35,161 bases of DNA from Pseudobutyrivibrio sp. (GTDB lineage Bacteria; Bacillota_A; Clostridia; Lachnospirales; Lachnospiraceae), in contig JAILNO010000207.1 in assembly GCA_024691465.1 (NCBI GenBank), positions 1-35,161 on the forward strand, in the 5' to 3' direction. Positions within the stretch are counted from its first letter, which is position 1, and every line of letters starts with the position of its first letter. Below, one piece after another: positions 23,974 through 32,938 of this stretch. The notes below the pieces were generated by a model. That model worked only from the letters and a program-made list of their open reading frames with translations, did not search any database and was not told the DNA's origin. Both the position numbers and the translations under genes were made by a program.

Positions 23974-25881
23974 TTAAAGATTATTCTTCTGGATGAATTT
24001 CAAGAACTCATGCTCAGGAAGAGGTCTGGAGAAAAAGTAACCCTGTATGTAATCTACACCAAGCTCTTTCATGCCTTCTAACTCTTCCTCTGTCTCAATG
24101 CCCTCAGCGATTATCTCAAGTCCCATGGAGTGAGCCATATCAATTACGGTAGGGACTATGGACTGAGCCTTGGTATTCTTGAAATATTCATCTGTGAGAT
24201 GCTTATCTAACTTGACTATGTTAACAGGCATATCAATTATGTAATTAAGATTAGAACTGCCTGAACCGAAGTCATCTAGTGAGAAGCTGATACCATGCTC
24301 CTCCAGCTTAAGCATATTATTAAGAAGACTCTCCTTGCTATTGATGGAGCTGGTCTCCGTAATTTCTAGATTGACGAATTCTGGAGAAATATTATTCTTA
24401 CTTAACAGCTCAAGGAATCTTGATACGAATACTGGGCTTTCACCCTGTTTAACAGATAGGTTGAGCTGGATAGTTTTAATTCCTAATTTCTCTATGCGGT
24501 ACGCCTTTATAAAGGCAATTGCTTCTTTATATATATTATCTGAGAGAGGGATGATTCGGCCGGTCTCTTCCACAATAGGGATGAAGTCCTTAGGAAATAC
24601 AAGGGTTCCATTGGAGAGACGGATTCTAACTAAGGCTTCGGCACTGGTAAATTTACCTTCCTTTAAATTATATATCGGCTGATAATGGACTTCGATTCTG
24701 TTATTCTCCATGGCTTCTATAACCATGCGCTCCACCATCTTGCGCTTCCTAAGGAGGGCTATGGAATCGGCGTCGATTATTACCTCGTTCTTGGAACGTG
24801 TGTCATGGTTATTTGGTAAGAAGCTTGTTAGAAGCATCAATAGTTCATCAGCATCGCTGGCTATCTTACAATCAGGCACTATACTATAGAAAGGATTGAA
24901 CAGTGTGATTGCATCAGTAAGATCGGGTGTGTCTTCTATAGATTGGAAGTAAGTGGAAATCTTAAACTTAGTACTCTCCATGAAGTTGGTATTTTCAAAT
25001 ACTAATAGGAAGTAGCCCTCAGCAGTATCAAATACCTTGGCTGTGTCTATAGTAAACAGAAACTCGGATAAAGTCTCGATGGTCTTTCTAAGTAGTTTGT
25101 TCTCAGCAGAAGCATCCCCTACGGTCTTGAAGGAAATCATCATGGCGGAGAAAGGCATGTTGTGCTGATAGAGGTAGTCGATATAATCTCTAATAACAGC
25201 CGAGCTGAAATGGCCTGTCTTCCTGGAGATGGCTCCCTGTGGATTCTCAAGCTCGAAGTATACGACTAGAGCTCCTAAGCAGGAAGCGAAGCTTACTATT
25301 AGAAGCTTAGGGTTGAAGTACTGAATCACAGCGGATGCAATCCAGATAGCCATCCAGAAGTACAGTGCATTGGCTTTCTGCTTCTTAATATGCTTATTTA
25401 AAGCTATGGTAGATACCAGTATGGATAATATATATAAGGATACGAATCCATAAGTGGTAAGAGCTGCACTACCATATGAATATAGGTACTCTCCATCATA
25501 GAAAAAGTCCAGTGGGAGATATAAGGTAATGATTAATCCTAGGACGTATATAGCCTGGTAAACTGACCATATCATTTTCTCGTGCCTGCTGCCCAAGGTA
25601 CTTAGTATATCTGCCACGGTGTAGCATAATGCTGAGAAAGATACGGTTTGCAATGACAGTAGATAAGCCTTACATACTAGTATAACTATAGCTCTACTGT
25701 AGCGAGTGGAATTAACTATAAAATAGCAAGAGGCAATGTCTAGAATTACACAGCCTAAGATAATGTATAAAATTGTGTTAAAACGGCGCTCTGAACTAAG
25801 CCCCATGGTAGGTTGGCGTTTGTAAAAGTACAGGAGCATAGTGATAATGATTAAGCCGCATACTTGTGTGTAAATATTCAT
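23974..25881 (-). CDS. Membrane-anchored EAL-domain c-di-GMP phosphodiesterase
   Basis: A 635-residue protein from the ATG at 25881, the second possible start. An upstream ATG at 25926 precedes the only good -10 box, so it should not be on the transcript. About seven hydrophobic segments span residues 1-215. A middle region (about 225-380) looks like a degenerate GGDEF with no signature. The C-terminal EAL domain (about 395-635) is complete: SAEALVR, LNLSV, LEITET, DDFGSG, KLDK, EGIET and QGYFFS. All metal and catalytic residues are present, so it should hydrolyse c-di-GMP to pGpG. The membrane part probably senses an unknown cue. It is followed by a flavin reductase gene. Confidence 0.9.
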   Translation of the reverse strand: MNIYTQVCGLIIITMLLYFYKRQPTMGLSSERRFNTILYIILGCVILDIASCYFIVNSTRYSRAIVILVCKAYLLSLQTVSFSALCYTVADILSTLGSRHEKMIWSVYQAIYVLGLIITLYLPLDFFYDGEYLYSYGSAALTTYGFVSLYILSILVSTIALNKHIKKQKANALYFWMAIWIASAVIQYFNPKLLIVSFASCLGALVVYFELENPQGAISRKTGHFSSAVIRDYIDYLYQHNMPFSAMMISFKTVGDASAENKLLRKTIETLSEFLFTIDTAKVFDTAEGYFLLVFENTNFMESTKFKISTYFQSIEDTPDLTDAITLFNPFYSIVPDCKIASDADELLMLLTSFLPNNHDTRSKNEVIIDADSIALLRKRKMVERMVIEAMENNRIEVHYQPIYNLKEGKFTSAEALVRIRLSNGTLVFPKDFIPIVEETGRIIPLSDNIYKEAIAFIKAYRIEKLGIKTIQLNLSVKQGESPVFVSRFLELLSKNNISPEFVNLEITETSSINSKESLLNNMLKLEEHGISFSLDDFGSGSSNLNYIIDMPVNIVKLDKHLTDEYFKNTKAQSIVPTVIDMAHSMGLEIIAEGIETEEELEGMKELGVDYIQGYFFSRPLPEHEFLKFIQKNNL

Positions 25882-25912
25882 AAATCTATTCCCATGTGTA
25901 GTATTTGTTTTG

Positions 25913-25921
25913 ATTATAGCA
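25913..25921 (-). promoter_or_regulatory. Extended -10 promoter of the EAL gene
   Basis: The minus strand reads TG-c-TATAAT (25921-25913). The -35 region is poor, but a direct repeat GTTCAAA lies upstream at 25956-25962 and 25967-25973, 11 bases apart and on the same helix face. This could be an activator site. The predicted start near 25906 lies downstream of the ATG at 25926. Confidence 0.55.
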
Positions 25922-26024
25922 TTCATTTTTGCAGGTTTGCGCTAAAACTCAGAAAGTTCAAAGATTGTTCAAAAACACACAAAAAAACAAGTTAAAAAAT
26001 TCAGCAATTTAGTGCGTTAAAGTG

Positions 26025-26054
26025 TTGACTCGACCCTCTAAAAGTTAGATAATA
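26025..26054 (+). promoter_or_regulatory. Promoter of the ilvE operon
   Basis: TTGACT (26025-26030), an 18-base spacer and GATAAT (26049-26054). The leader is about 40 bases with GGAGG before the ATG. It contains no branched-chain-codon leader ORF and no T-box. Confidence 0.7.
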
Positions 26055-26103
26055 GTAGCAATTTAGGAAATTTATTAAGTATAGTTTTAATGCGGAGGCT
26101 AAA

Positions 26104-27168
26104 ATGGAAATCAGATTTGAAAAACGTGAACAATTAAAAGAAAAGCCAGATTGGAGCAATCTTGGTTTCGGAAAGTACATGACAGATTACATGTTTATCT
26201 GCGATTGGGACAGAGAGATAGGTTGGCACGATGCCAGAATAGTTCCTGAAGGACCAATCGAACTTGATCCAGCCTGCATGACTCTTCACTATGCTCAGGA
26301 GACATTTGAAGGCCTTAAGGCATACCGCAGAGAAGATGGTAAGATTCAGCTTTTCAGACCAGAGATGAATGCAAAGCGTATGATTAATTCTAATGAGAGA
26401 CTTTGTATGCCAGCTTTCCCTGTAGAGGATTTCGTTGCAGCTGTTAAGGCTCTTGTGAAGACTGAGGAAGCATGGGTCCCATCTGAGAAAGATACATCAC
26501 TTTATATTAGACCATTTATGTTCGCAACTGAGTCAGCACTAGGCGTACATATGGCTAAGTCATACAAGTTCATGATTCTTTGCTGTCCAGTTGGAGCATA
26601 TTATGCAACAGGACTTGACCCAGTTAAGATTTTAGTAGAAAATGAATTAGTACGAGCAGTTGCAGGCGGCACTGGCTTTACTAAATGCGGTGGTAACTAT
26701 GCTGGTTCTATCGCAGGTCAGGTTAAGGCTGAGAAGCTTGGTTATTCTCAGGTTCTTTGGCTTGATGGTAATGAGCGCAAGTATGTAGAAGAGGTTGGTA
26801 CCATGAACATTATGTTCAAGATTGATGGTGAGATTTGGACCGCTCCTACAGTTGGCACAGTACTTCCAGGCGTTACTAGAGACTCTATGATTCATTTACT
26901 TAGAGATTGGGGATATACAGTCAGAGAAGAGCGTCTTGCAATTGATGATCTCATGAAGGCTGGTAAAGAAGGCAGACTTGAGGAGGTCTTCGGTACAGGA
27001 ACAGCAGCAGTTATCTCACCAGTTGGCGAGCTCCGTTTTAAGGATGATGTTGTTGTAATAAATGGAGGTAAAACTGGCGAGCTTACCCAGAAGTTATACG
27101 ATACTCTTACAGGTATCCAGTGGGGTAGACTCGAGGATAAGTATGGATGGACAACTCTAGTAGACTAA
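26104..27168 (+). CDS. ilvE: Branched-chain amino acid aminotransferase
   Basis: A 354-residue fold-type IV PLP enzyme that catalyses the last step of Leu, Ile and Val synthesis, with glutamate as amino donor. The length and features (HYAQETFEGLKAYRRED, YIRPFMFAT, GGTGFTKCGGNYAGS with the PLP Lys, EVGTMNIMFKI, LPGVTRDS) fit the longer eukaryote-like BCAT class common in Clostridia. It has its own promoter. The next gene starts 22 bases before the ilvE stop, so translation of the c-di-GMP protein is probably coupled to ilvE. Confidence 0.96.
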   Translation: MEIRFEKREQLKEKPDWSNLGFGKYMTDYMFICDWDREIGWHDARIVPEGPIELDPACMTLHYAQETFEGLKAYRREDGKIQLFRPEMNAKRMINSNERLCMPAFPVEDFVAAVKALVKTEEAWVPSEKDTSLYIRPFMFATESALGVHMAKSYKFMILCCPVGAYYATGLDPVKILVENELVRAVAGGTGFTKCGGNYAGSIAGQVKAEKLGYSQVLWLDGNERKYVEEVGTMNIMFKIDGEIWTAPTVGTVLPGVTRDSMIHLLRDWGYTVREERLAIDDLMKAGKEGRLEEVFGTGTAAVISPVGELRFKDDVVVINGGKTGELTQKLYDTLTGIQWGRLEDKYGWTTLVD

Positions 27169-29783
27169 ACCATGAATTAGAAATTAGAACAGAAGATATG
27201 CAGTCATTGCAGGATGCTTTCTGCAGGACCAATGACATGTATATCATGTGCATCGGTAAAACACAAGGACAGATTACATCCTTCTCAGGCACTAGGCCTG
27301 AGGAGGATTTTGTTGATGCTAATTTTACATCCGAGTTAAGGAGAGAGATTCTTGATTCCTTCGTGGATGGAGACGCTGAGAATATAATAGAGCGTTTCGG
27401 TTCTGAGGAATACTTGATGTACAGGGGTGTTGCAATCAGAGGCACAGAGGGACAGTGCATAGGGGTATGGCTATGTTTTGGTATCGACAAGGATACTATG
27501 CCTGCTGATAAGACTTTTCCAACAGAGCTTAAGCTTACTACGGCTAAGGCTTTCGACAAATCAATTTCTTTAATTGAGATTCTTTCTAAATATTATTTCG
27601 CAGAGAAGTATAAGACTCACGCTCTGGAGAGACAGCTAATTGAGCAGAAGAGCGTCGAGAGAGAAATAGAATACAGACTCAAGAAGAATGAAATCATGAC
27701 TGACATCTTAAGACTTATGGAGTCAGAGAATTCATTCTCTAAAGTGGCAGAGGATATACTCAAGGAATCAGGCAGATACTTGGAGTGTACCCACACAGCC
27801 CTATTACAGATTGGTGCTAATGGCATCGGTGTAGATATGATATCTGAGTGGTGTGCTAGCGGGGATAGTGAACTTATTTCCAAGTTCCAGGGTATCCCTA
27901 TTGTAGAGTTACCTTTTATGAATGGTAAGCCATACACCATTTCATCAGATGCTACATTGCCAGAGGCATTTGAGATCTTCTTTATTAAATATGGAATCAA
28001 GGCAGCTATTTTCTTGCCTATCAATGTCAATGATTCGGCAGCTATGTATCTGTGCTTCCTCTCAGTTGGGGCAGAGCGCAAATGGTCAGTGGACGAGCTT
28101 CGTTTCGCCAATGACGTCAAGCGTATATTACATACCATATTAATCAAGAAGATAACTACCAATTCTCTTGCAAGCTCATACAATGCGCTAGAGGCTATCC
28201 TTCAGAATGCAGGATATGGAGTGGTGGTTGCAGATCTTAATCTTAAGCAACTGCTATATTCTAATGACACCTTCCAGCATATGTTTGATAATGAAGTAGA
28301 CAGGCTTGCTATTGAGGAGATTATTTTCGATGAAAGATACTCACTTCCAGAGATCAATGGCTACTCAGCTAACGGTTCTGGCAAGTGGTTTGATATTGCT
28401 ATTAATTCTATCAAGTGGGTGGATGGTAGAGCAGTCAGGATGATTACCTTCTATGATACCACCGATCTTAGGAACTACCAGAAGAAGGTAGAGAAGCAGG
28501 CACAGGAGGATATCCTTACAGGTCTGTACAATAGACAGGCATGTGAGAAGGATATTTCTATGGAATTCCATGTGGCTAAGAAGTTGGATAAGGAATTCGC
28601 AGTGCTTATGATTGATCTGGATGATTTCGCCAGTGTCAATGAGGGCTTAGGATACAAGGTGGGTGATGACCTGCTTGAGTATGTGGCTCACAGTATCAAT
28701 GATATTTCTTATATCAGAGGCAGGTGCTATCGCGTGGGCGGTGATGAATTCGCCGTCATAATTGATCATGATAGTTATGAGCATCTGGATATTATTATTA
28801 AGCGCATCATGAATCTCTTTGATAATCCATGGAGATTAGAGGGACAGGATTACTATTGTACCATGAGTATGGGTGCGGTGAAGGCTCCAGCAGATATAGA
28901 GGATGCGTCAGATATTCTTAACAGACTTAATATAGCAGTCCATGGTGCCAAGAATAAGGGCAAGAATAGATTCGAGTACTATAGTCCTCAGTCTGAGACA
29001 GTCATGGCTGAGAAAGTTAAGATGGATCAGGCTATGCGCAGGGCAGTAGAGGAAGATTGCAAGGAATTCGAGGTATATTATCAGCCTATTATGGAATTCA
29101 TCGATGGCATTCCTAACTGCTGTGGAGCAGAGGCATTAGTTAGATGGAATTCGCCAGATTATGGTCTGGTGGTACCAGATAAGTTCATTCCTCAGGCAGA
29201 GCAGCTTAGATTAATCATCGCTATTGGTGATCATGTACTAAAAGAAGCTGTAAAAGCATGCAAAAACTGGAATGATTTCGGCCACCCAGAGTATAAAGTT
29301 AATGTTAACTTATCAGTGGTTCAGCTTACTCAAAGTGACTTCCTTGATAAGCTTAAGGATGTGTTAGAGACCAGTGCAATCAATCCTAACAATCTCACAC
29401 TTGAGGTTACCGAATCACTTGCAGTCAATGATATAGAATGGATGGTTTCTATTCTCAATGCTATTAGGGATTTAGGATGCAGAGTTGCTCTCGATGATTT
29501 CGGAACAGGGTACTCTTCACTTAATCATATTAGAAGTATGCCGATCGACACAATCAAGATTGATAAGGCCTTCGTTACAGATATGGATTCAGATCATTTC
29601 TCAGAAGCCTTCGTCAAGACTATCGCGGAGCTTGCGGACTCCCTTGATGTGGATGTGTGTGTCGAGGGTGTTGAGATGGACAAGCAGCTTAATATGCTTG
29701 GCAAATTCTCTGTTAATCTAGCACAGGGTTATTACTTCGATAAGCCTCTTGGTAGAGAGGAGTTTGAGAAGAAATATATATAA
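27147..29783 (+). CDS. Cytosolic PocR-like/GAF/PAS-GGDEF-EAL bifunctional c-di-GMP protein
   Basis: An 878-residue soluble protein with no TM segment. The N-terminal region (about 18-135; [20 protein letters not shown]) resembles a PocR-type sensory fold. A coiled-coil region (150-185), a GAF-like domain (about 190-335) and a PAS-like domain (345-445) follow. GGDEF lies at 531-535 within [10 protein letters not shown], so the cyclase signature is intact. The RxxD inhibitory site expected just upstream is absent ([10 protein letters not shown]). The EAL domain (about 622-872) is complete: AEALVRW (661-667), VNLSV, LEVTES, DDFGTG, EGVE and QGYYF. Both activities are therefore possible. The start overlaps ilvE by 22 bases and has GAGGA 9 bases upstream; glyA follows after 16 bases. 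Confidence 0.9.
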   Translation: MDNSSRLNHELEIRTEDMQSLQDAFCRTNDMYIMCIGKTQGQITSFSGTRPEEDFVDANFTSELRREILDSFVDGDAENIIERFGSEEYLMYRGVAIRGTEGQCIGVWLCFGIDKDTMPADKTFPTELKLTTAKAFDKSISLIEILSKYYFAEKYKTHALERQLIEQKSVEREIEYRLKKNEIMTDILRLMESENSFSKVAEDILKESGRYLECTHTALLQIGANGIGVDMISEWCASGDSELISKFQGIPIVELPFMNGKPYTISSDATLPEAFEIFFIKYGIKAAIFLPINVNDSAAMYLCFLSVGAERKWSVDELRFANDVKRILHTILIKKITTNSLASSYNALEAILQNAGYGVVVADLNLKQLLYSNDTFQHMFDNEVDRLAIEEIIFDERYSLPEINGYSANGSGKWFDIAINSIKWVDGRAVRMITFYDTTDLRNYQKKVEKQAQEDILTGLYNRQACEKDISMEFHVAKKLDKEFAVLMIDLDDFASVNEGLGYKVGDDLLEYVAHSINDISYIRGRCYRVGGDEFAVIIDHDSYEHLDIIIKRIMNLFDNPWRLEGQDYYCTMSMGAVKAPADIEDASDILNRLNIAVHGAKNKGKNRFEYYSPQSETVMAEKVKMDQAMRRAVEEDCKEFEVYYQPIMEFIDGIPNCCGAEALVRWNSPDYGLVVPDKFIPQAEQLRLIIAIGDHVLKEAVKACKNWNDFGHPEYKVNVNLSVVQLTQSDFLDKLKDVLETSAINPNNLTLEVTESLAVNDIEWMVSILNAIRDLGCRVALDDFGTGYSSLNHIRSMPIDTIKIDKAFVTDMDSDHFSEAFVKTIAELADSLDVDVCVEGVEMDKQLNMLGKFSVNLAQGYYFDKPLGREEFEKKYI

Positions 29784-29799
29784 CAAGAAAGGGAAAGTA

Positions 29800-31062
29800 A
29801 TGTACACACTACAGGACATTCAAAATTCAGATCCAGAGGTAGCAGAGGCAATTGTTAAGGAATTCAATCGCCAGTCAGAGCACATCGAGCTCATCGCATC
29901 TGAGAACTGGGTATCACCAGCAGTTATGTCTGCAATGGGATCAGTTCTTACTAACAAATACGCAGAGGGTTATCCTGGTAAGCGTTATTATGGCGGATGC
30001 GTCGAGGTAGACGTAGTAGAAGAACTTGCTAGAGAAAGAGCTAAGAAGCTCTTTGGTTGCGAGTATGTTAATGTACAGCCTCATTCAGGTGCCCAGGCTA
30101 ACATGGCAGTTCAGTTCGCTGTACTTAAGCCAGGAGATACAGTAATGGGTATGAACCTAGACCATGGCGGACATCTTACACATGGTTCACCTGCTAACTT
30201 CTCAGGTACATATTTCAATATCGTACCTTATGGTGTCAATGACAATGGCTTCATCGATTATGATGAGGTAGAGAAGATTGCACTTGAGTGCAAGCCTAAG
30301 ATGATCATTGCTGGTGCTTCTGCATATTGCCGCAAGATTGATTTCAAGCGTTTCAGAGAGATCTGTGACAAGGTAGATGCTGTATTATTCGTTGATATGG
30401 CTCACATTGCTGGTTTGGTTGCAGCAGGTGTACATGAAAGTCCAATCCCTTATGCAGATATAGTTACAACTACTACTCATAAGACTCTCCGTGGACCACG
30501 TGGTGGTATGATCATGGCCACAGCTGAGGCTAATGAGAAGTACAATTTCAACAAGGCTGTATTTCCTGGTATTCAGGGCGGTCCTCTTATGCATGTTATT
30601 GCTGGTAAGGCAGTATGCTTCAAGGAGGCCCTCGATCCTTCATTTAAGGAATATGGTAAGCAGATTGTCAAGAATGCCCAGGCACTGTGCAAGGGTCTTC
30701 AGGACAGAGGTATCAAGATTGTATCAGACGGTACAGATAATCACCTCATGCTAGTTGATTTGACTCCATTTGAGCTTACAGGTAAGGTAGTTGAGAAGCT
30801 CCTTGATGATGCTCATATTACAGCTAATAAGAACACAATCCCTAACGACCCTAAGTCACCATTTGTTACTTCAGGTATCCGACTCGGCACACCTGCAGCT
30901 ACTACACGTGGTCTTAAGGAAGAGGATTTCGATCAGGTTGCAGAGGCAATCGCTATCGTAATCAAGGAACAGGAGGCTGGTGTTGATAAGGCTAGAGCTA
31001 TTATTAAGCGCCTTACTGACAAGTATCCACTTCCTGGTGAAGCAGAGTTTAGAGCTGAATAA
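29800..31062 (+). CDS. glyA: Serine hydroxymethyltransferase
   Basis: A 420-residue fold-type I PLP enzyme that interconverts serine and glycine while charging tetrahydrofolate. I start at the ATG at 29800 ([14 protein letters not shown]), with AAGAAAGGGA upstream; an in-frame ATG 51 bases earlier lies inside the previous gene. PLP Lys228 sits in [44 protein letters not shown] and [12 protein letters not shown] are all canonical. It ends the ilvE transcription unit at a strong terminator. Confidence 0.97.
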   Translation: MYTLQDIQNSDPEVAEAIVKEFNRQSEHIELIASENWVSPAVMSAMGSVLTNKYAEGYPGKRYYGGCVEVDVVEELARERAKKLFGCEYVNVQPHSGAQANMAVQFAVLKPGDTVMGMNLDHGGHLTHGSPANFSGTYFNIVPYGVNDNGFIDYDEVEKIALECKPKMIIAGASAYCRKIDFKRFREICDKVDAVLFVDMAHIAGLVAAGVHESPIPYADIVTTTTHKTLRGPRGGMIMATAEANEKYNFNKAVFPGIQGGPLMHVIAGKAVCFKEALDPSFKEYGKQIVKNAQALCKGLQDRGIKIVSDGTDNHLMLVDLTPFELTGKVVEKLLDDAHITANKNTIPNDPKSPFVTSGIRLGTPAATTRGLKEEDFDQVAEAIAIVIKEQEAGVDKARAIIKRLTDKYPLPGEAEFRAE

Positions 31063-31076
31063 TTTTTTACAAATAT

Positions 31077-31117
31077 AACTCCAATCAGAATGTTAGATAT
31101 TCTGATTGGAGTTTTTT
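31077..31117. terminator. Bidirectional terminator after glyA
   Basis: AACTCCAATCAGAAT (31077-31091) pairs with ATTCTGATTGGAGTT (31099-31113) around a 7-base loop, followed by a T-run on the plus strand. The stop codon of the convergent transglutaminase-like gene (31116-31118) overlaps the tail. Confidence 0.92.
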
Positions 31118-31931
31118 AATTACATGCTATCAGTTGGGCTGATAGTGATGAACGGCTGTGATCTAAGTTAAAGCTTGCGTCACTTTTATTGAAATATGCA
31201 TAAGAGATTATTCCCGTAGCCTCGGAGATGGCATCATCCCAGGTTAGGTCTACATTGTAGAAGTGACCATCTATCTCAACTATATTCCATGCGTGGCTAC
31301 TACCCATAGAGGTGCCTGTTACATAGTAACAAGTAATGCCTAGTTCATGGCAGGCTACCTGGAAGGCTCTGGCATAACCAGCACATACAGATGAACCACA
31401 GGTGAGAGCAGAGTATGAACTCTGGTTGAGACTGTTGTCAGAGTTGTAGGTGTTCATCTGACAGATGGAGTCATGTAGGAAGCGCTCCTGCTCAAGTTTA
31501 GTTGGATAAGTCCTAGCTTCCTCTACCAATGATGACAAGGTAGAGTTATAATTGACTTGGGCAAAGGTATAATCTGTTGGATCAATACAGTATCTTAATT
31601 TAACCTTTCGAACAATCCCAGCTGAATCAATTGCATATTGATATGAAGTATTCACCCAGAACAATTCAGGGTGGTCATTGTATATTGCATTCATAGTATC
31701 TTCTAAGCTGGATTCGGATAGAGGTTCTTCTAGAGTGAAGAGCTCCTGGTTATAATTTAGTATGTTCTGATAGATTTGATTATATGTAGTTAGTTGATCT
31801 TGGGATAGTAGATTCACATAAGGATATTGAGGGTGGTTTGAATAGCTGATGGCATAGCAAGTAAGGGTATCTGTATTAATACCTATCAGGAGACATATTA
31901 TGATTGCTATCACTGCTATATTCTTTCTCAT
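31116..31931 (-). CDS. Exported transglutaminase-like protein
   Basis: A 271-residue protein from the ATG at 31931, which follows GAGGTGG at good spacing. A second ATG 30 bases upstream (31961) also has GGGAG, but only 3 bases away. Residues 1-27 form a signal peptide (IAVIAIIICLLIGI then CYA). A transglutaminase-like core follows with the triad Cys183 (SSVCAGYARAF), His213 (SSHAWNIV) and Asp228 (YNVDLTWDD). The family includes cysteine proteases, transglutaminases and peptide cyclases. Those of this small secreted type in Clostridia are mostly uncharacterised, so the substrate is unknown. A cell-surface or wall-peptide role is plausible. Confidence 0.87.
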   Translation of the reverse strand: MRKNIAVIAIIICLLIGINTDTLTCYAISYSNHPQYPYVNLLSQDQLTTYNQIYQNILNYNQELFTLEEPLSESSLEDTMNAIYNDHPELFWVNTSYQYAIDSAGIVRKVKLRYCIDPTDYTFAQVNYNSTLSSLVEEARTYPTKLEQERFLHDSICQMNTYNSDNSLNQSSYSALTCGSSVCAGYARAFQVACHELGITCYYVTGTSMGSSHAWNIVEIDGHFYNVDLTWDDAISEATGIISYAYFNKSDASFNLDHSRSSLSAQLIACN

Positions 31932-31985
31932 AGTTCCACCTCGCAAGCCGGTGTGCAACATAATCTCCCTTTATTATCTGATTAT

Positions 31986-32014
31986 AATATAATTTAAGTA
32001 GTAATTTCGCTCAA
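31986..32014 (-). promoter_or_regulatory. Promoter of the transglutaminase-like gene
   Basis: The minus strand reads TTGAGC (32014-32009), a 17-base spacer, and TATATT (31991-31986), with a further TATAAT-like match overlapping it. Confidence 0.6.
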
Positions 32015-32044
32015 ATAAGTCATTTCACAAAGAATTCACAGTGA

Positions 32045-32064
32045 TAATACACAGCTGTGTATTA
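32045..32064. promoter_or_regulatory. Perfect 20-bp palindrome, candidate operator
   Basis: TAATACACAGCTGTGTATTA is a perfect 20-bp dyad with no central spacer. It lies between the divergent transglutaminase-like and hypB genes, 30 bases upstream of the former's -35 and 48 bases upstream of the hypB -35. No T-run follows, so it is not a terminator. It does not match FNR, Fur, NikR or Rex consensus as I know them. Confidence 0.6.
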
Positions 32065-32076
32065 AAGTAGCTTTGT

Positions 32077-32103
32077 ACTAGAATTTATACCGTTTATTCT
32101 AGT
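32077..32103. promoter_or_regulatory. Inverted repeat ACTAGAAT-N11-ATTCTAGT upstream of hypB
   Basis: Perfect 8-bp arms (32077-32084 and 32096-32103) separated by 11 bases. The repeat ends 9 bases before the hypB -35 box. The centre-to-centre distance of the arms is 19 bases, so a dimeric regulator could bind here. Confidence 0.5.
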
Positions 32104-32112
32104 GTAAGGTAA

Positions 32113-32142
32113 TTGACATTTTTTTATCAATAAGGTTATATT
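32113..32142 (+). promoter_or_regulatory. Promoter of hypB
   Basis: TTGACA (32113-32118), an 18-base spacer and TATATT (32137-32142). The leader of about 60 bases can form two mutually exclusive short hairpins: AAACTC/GAGTTT (32154-32178) and GTTAG/CTAAC (32169-32184). Both are weak and I assign them no function. AGAGGA precedes the ATG. Confidence 0.7.
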
Positions 32143-32210
32143 GTATGTAAGGGAAACTCACTTTTTTAGTTAGAGTTTACTAACAATTAATAATTTTTTA
32201 GAGGAAAATT

Positions 32211-32882
32211 ATGCTAGACTACAAAGTTATTGAAGTAAAGCAGAGCATCTTTGAGGACAATGATGCTGATGCTGAAGTACTTCGACAGGAGATTAAATCT
32301 CAGAAGACATTTCTGGTTAATCTAATGTCCGCCCCTGGTTCGGGCAAGACTACCACCTTATGTCAGACTATCAATCGTCTCAAGGACGAGATGCGTATTG
32401 GCGTAATGGAGGCTGATATTGATTCTGATGTGGACGCTGCCACTATCACTGCGGCAGGCGCTCGTGCAATTCAGATACATACAGGAGGAATGTGTCATCT
32501 CGATGCTGATATGACACGACAGGGTCTACATGAGTTCGGAACGGAAGATTTAGACCTAGTCTTTCTGGAGAATGTTGGTAATTTAGTTTGTCCAGCGGAA
32601 TTCGATACCGGTTCATCGAAGAACGCCATGATCCTCTCTGTTCCAGAGGGAGATGACAAGCCACTTAAATACCCACTGATGTTTTCAGTGTGCGATGTGG
32701 TACTTATCAACAAGTGCGACACTTTACCAGTGTTTAGCGAATTTTCAAAAGAGGCTGTTGTAGAACGCATTCATAAGCTTAATCCCGATGCCAAGGTCAT
32801 ATTCGTGTCTGCGAAGAATGGTGAGGGATTCGACGAATGGGTTGACTGGTTGAGGGGCCAGGTAGCTGAATGGAATTCCTAG
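32211..32882 (+). CDS. hypB: HypB-type nickel-insertion GTPase
   Basis: A 223-residue SIMIBI-class GTPase. In [NiFe] hydrogenase maturation, HypB hydrolyses GTP to drive nickel delivery with HypA. The P-loop APGSGKTT is at 41-48. The G-domain metal site comprises Cys95 and His96 (GGMCHLDAD) and Cys127 (GNLVCPAEFDTG), matching the dimer-interface metal ligands of the family. NKCD is at 167-170. The N terminus lacks both the CxxCGC high-affinity nickel motif of E. coli and the His-rich stretch of other HypBs. No hypA, hypC-F or hydrogenase gene lies beside it. The neighbour 56 bases downstream is a large Fe-S flavoprotein. Confidence 0.93.
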   Translation: MLDYKVIEVKQSIFEDNDADAEVLRQEIKSQKTFLVNLMSAPGSGKTTTLCQTINRLKDEMRIGVMEADIDSDVDAATITAAGARAIQIHTGGMCHLDADMTRQGLHEFGTEDLDLVFLENVGNLVCPAEFDTGSSKNAMILSVPEGDDKPLKYPLMFSVCDVVLINKCDTLPVFSEFSKEAVVERIHKLNPDAKVIFVSAKNGEGFDEWVDWLRGQVAEWNS

Positions 32883-32938
32883 TCTTTTTTTGAGGAGTAA
32901 TTTAATTAAGTAAGGGTTGTAAAAGGAGGAAACTTAAT

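Noticed and set aside
25879..25926. ATG at 25926 as start of the EAL protein
   Set aside because: It has no ribosome site and lies upstream of the only good -10 box. The 15 added residues are polar and precede the first membrane segment without homology.
29749..29799. Extended N terminus for GlyA starting inside the GGDEF-EAL gene
   Set aside because: The extra 17 residues are not part of the SHMT family, and the ATG at 29800 has a suitable purine-rich ribosome site.
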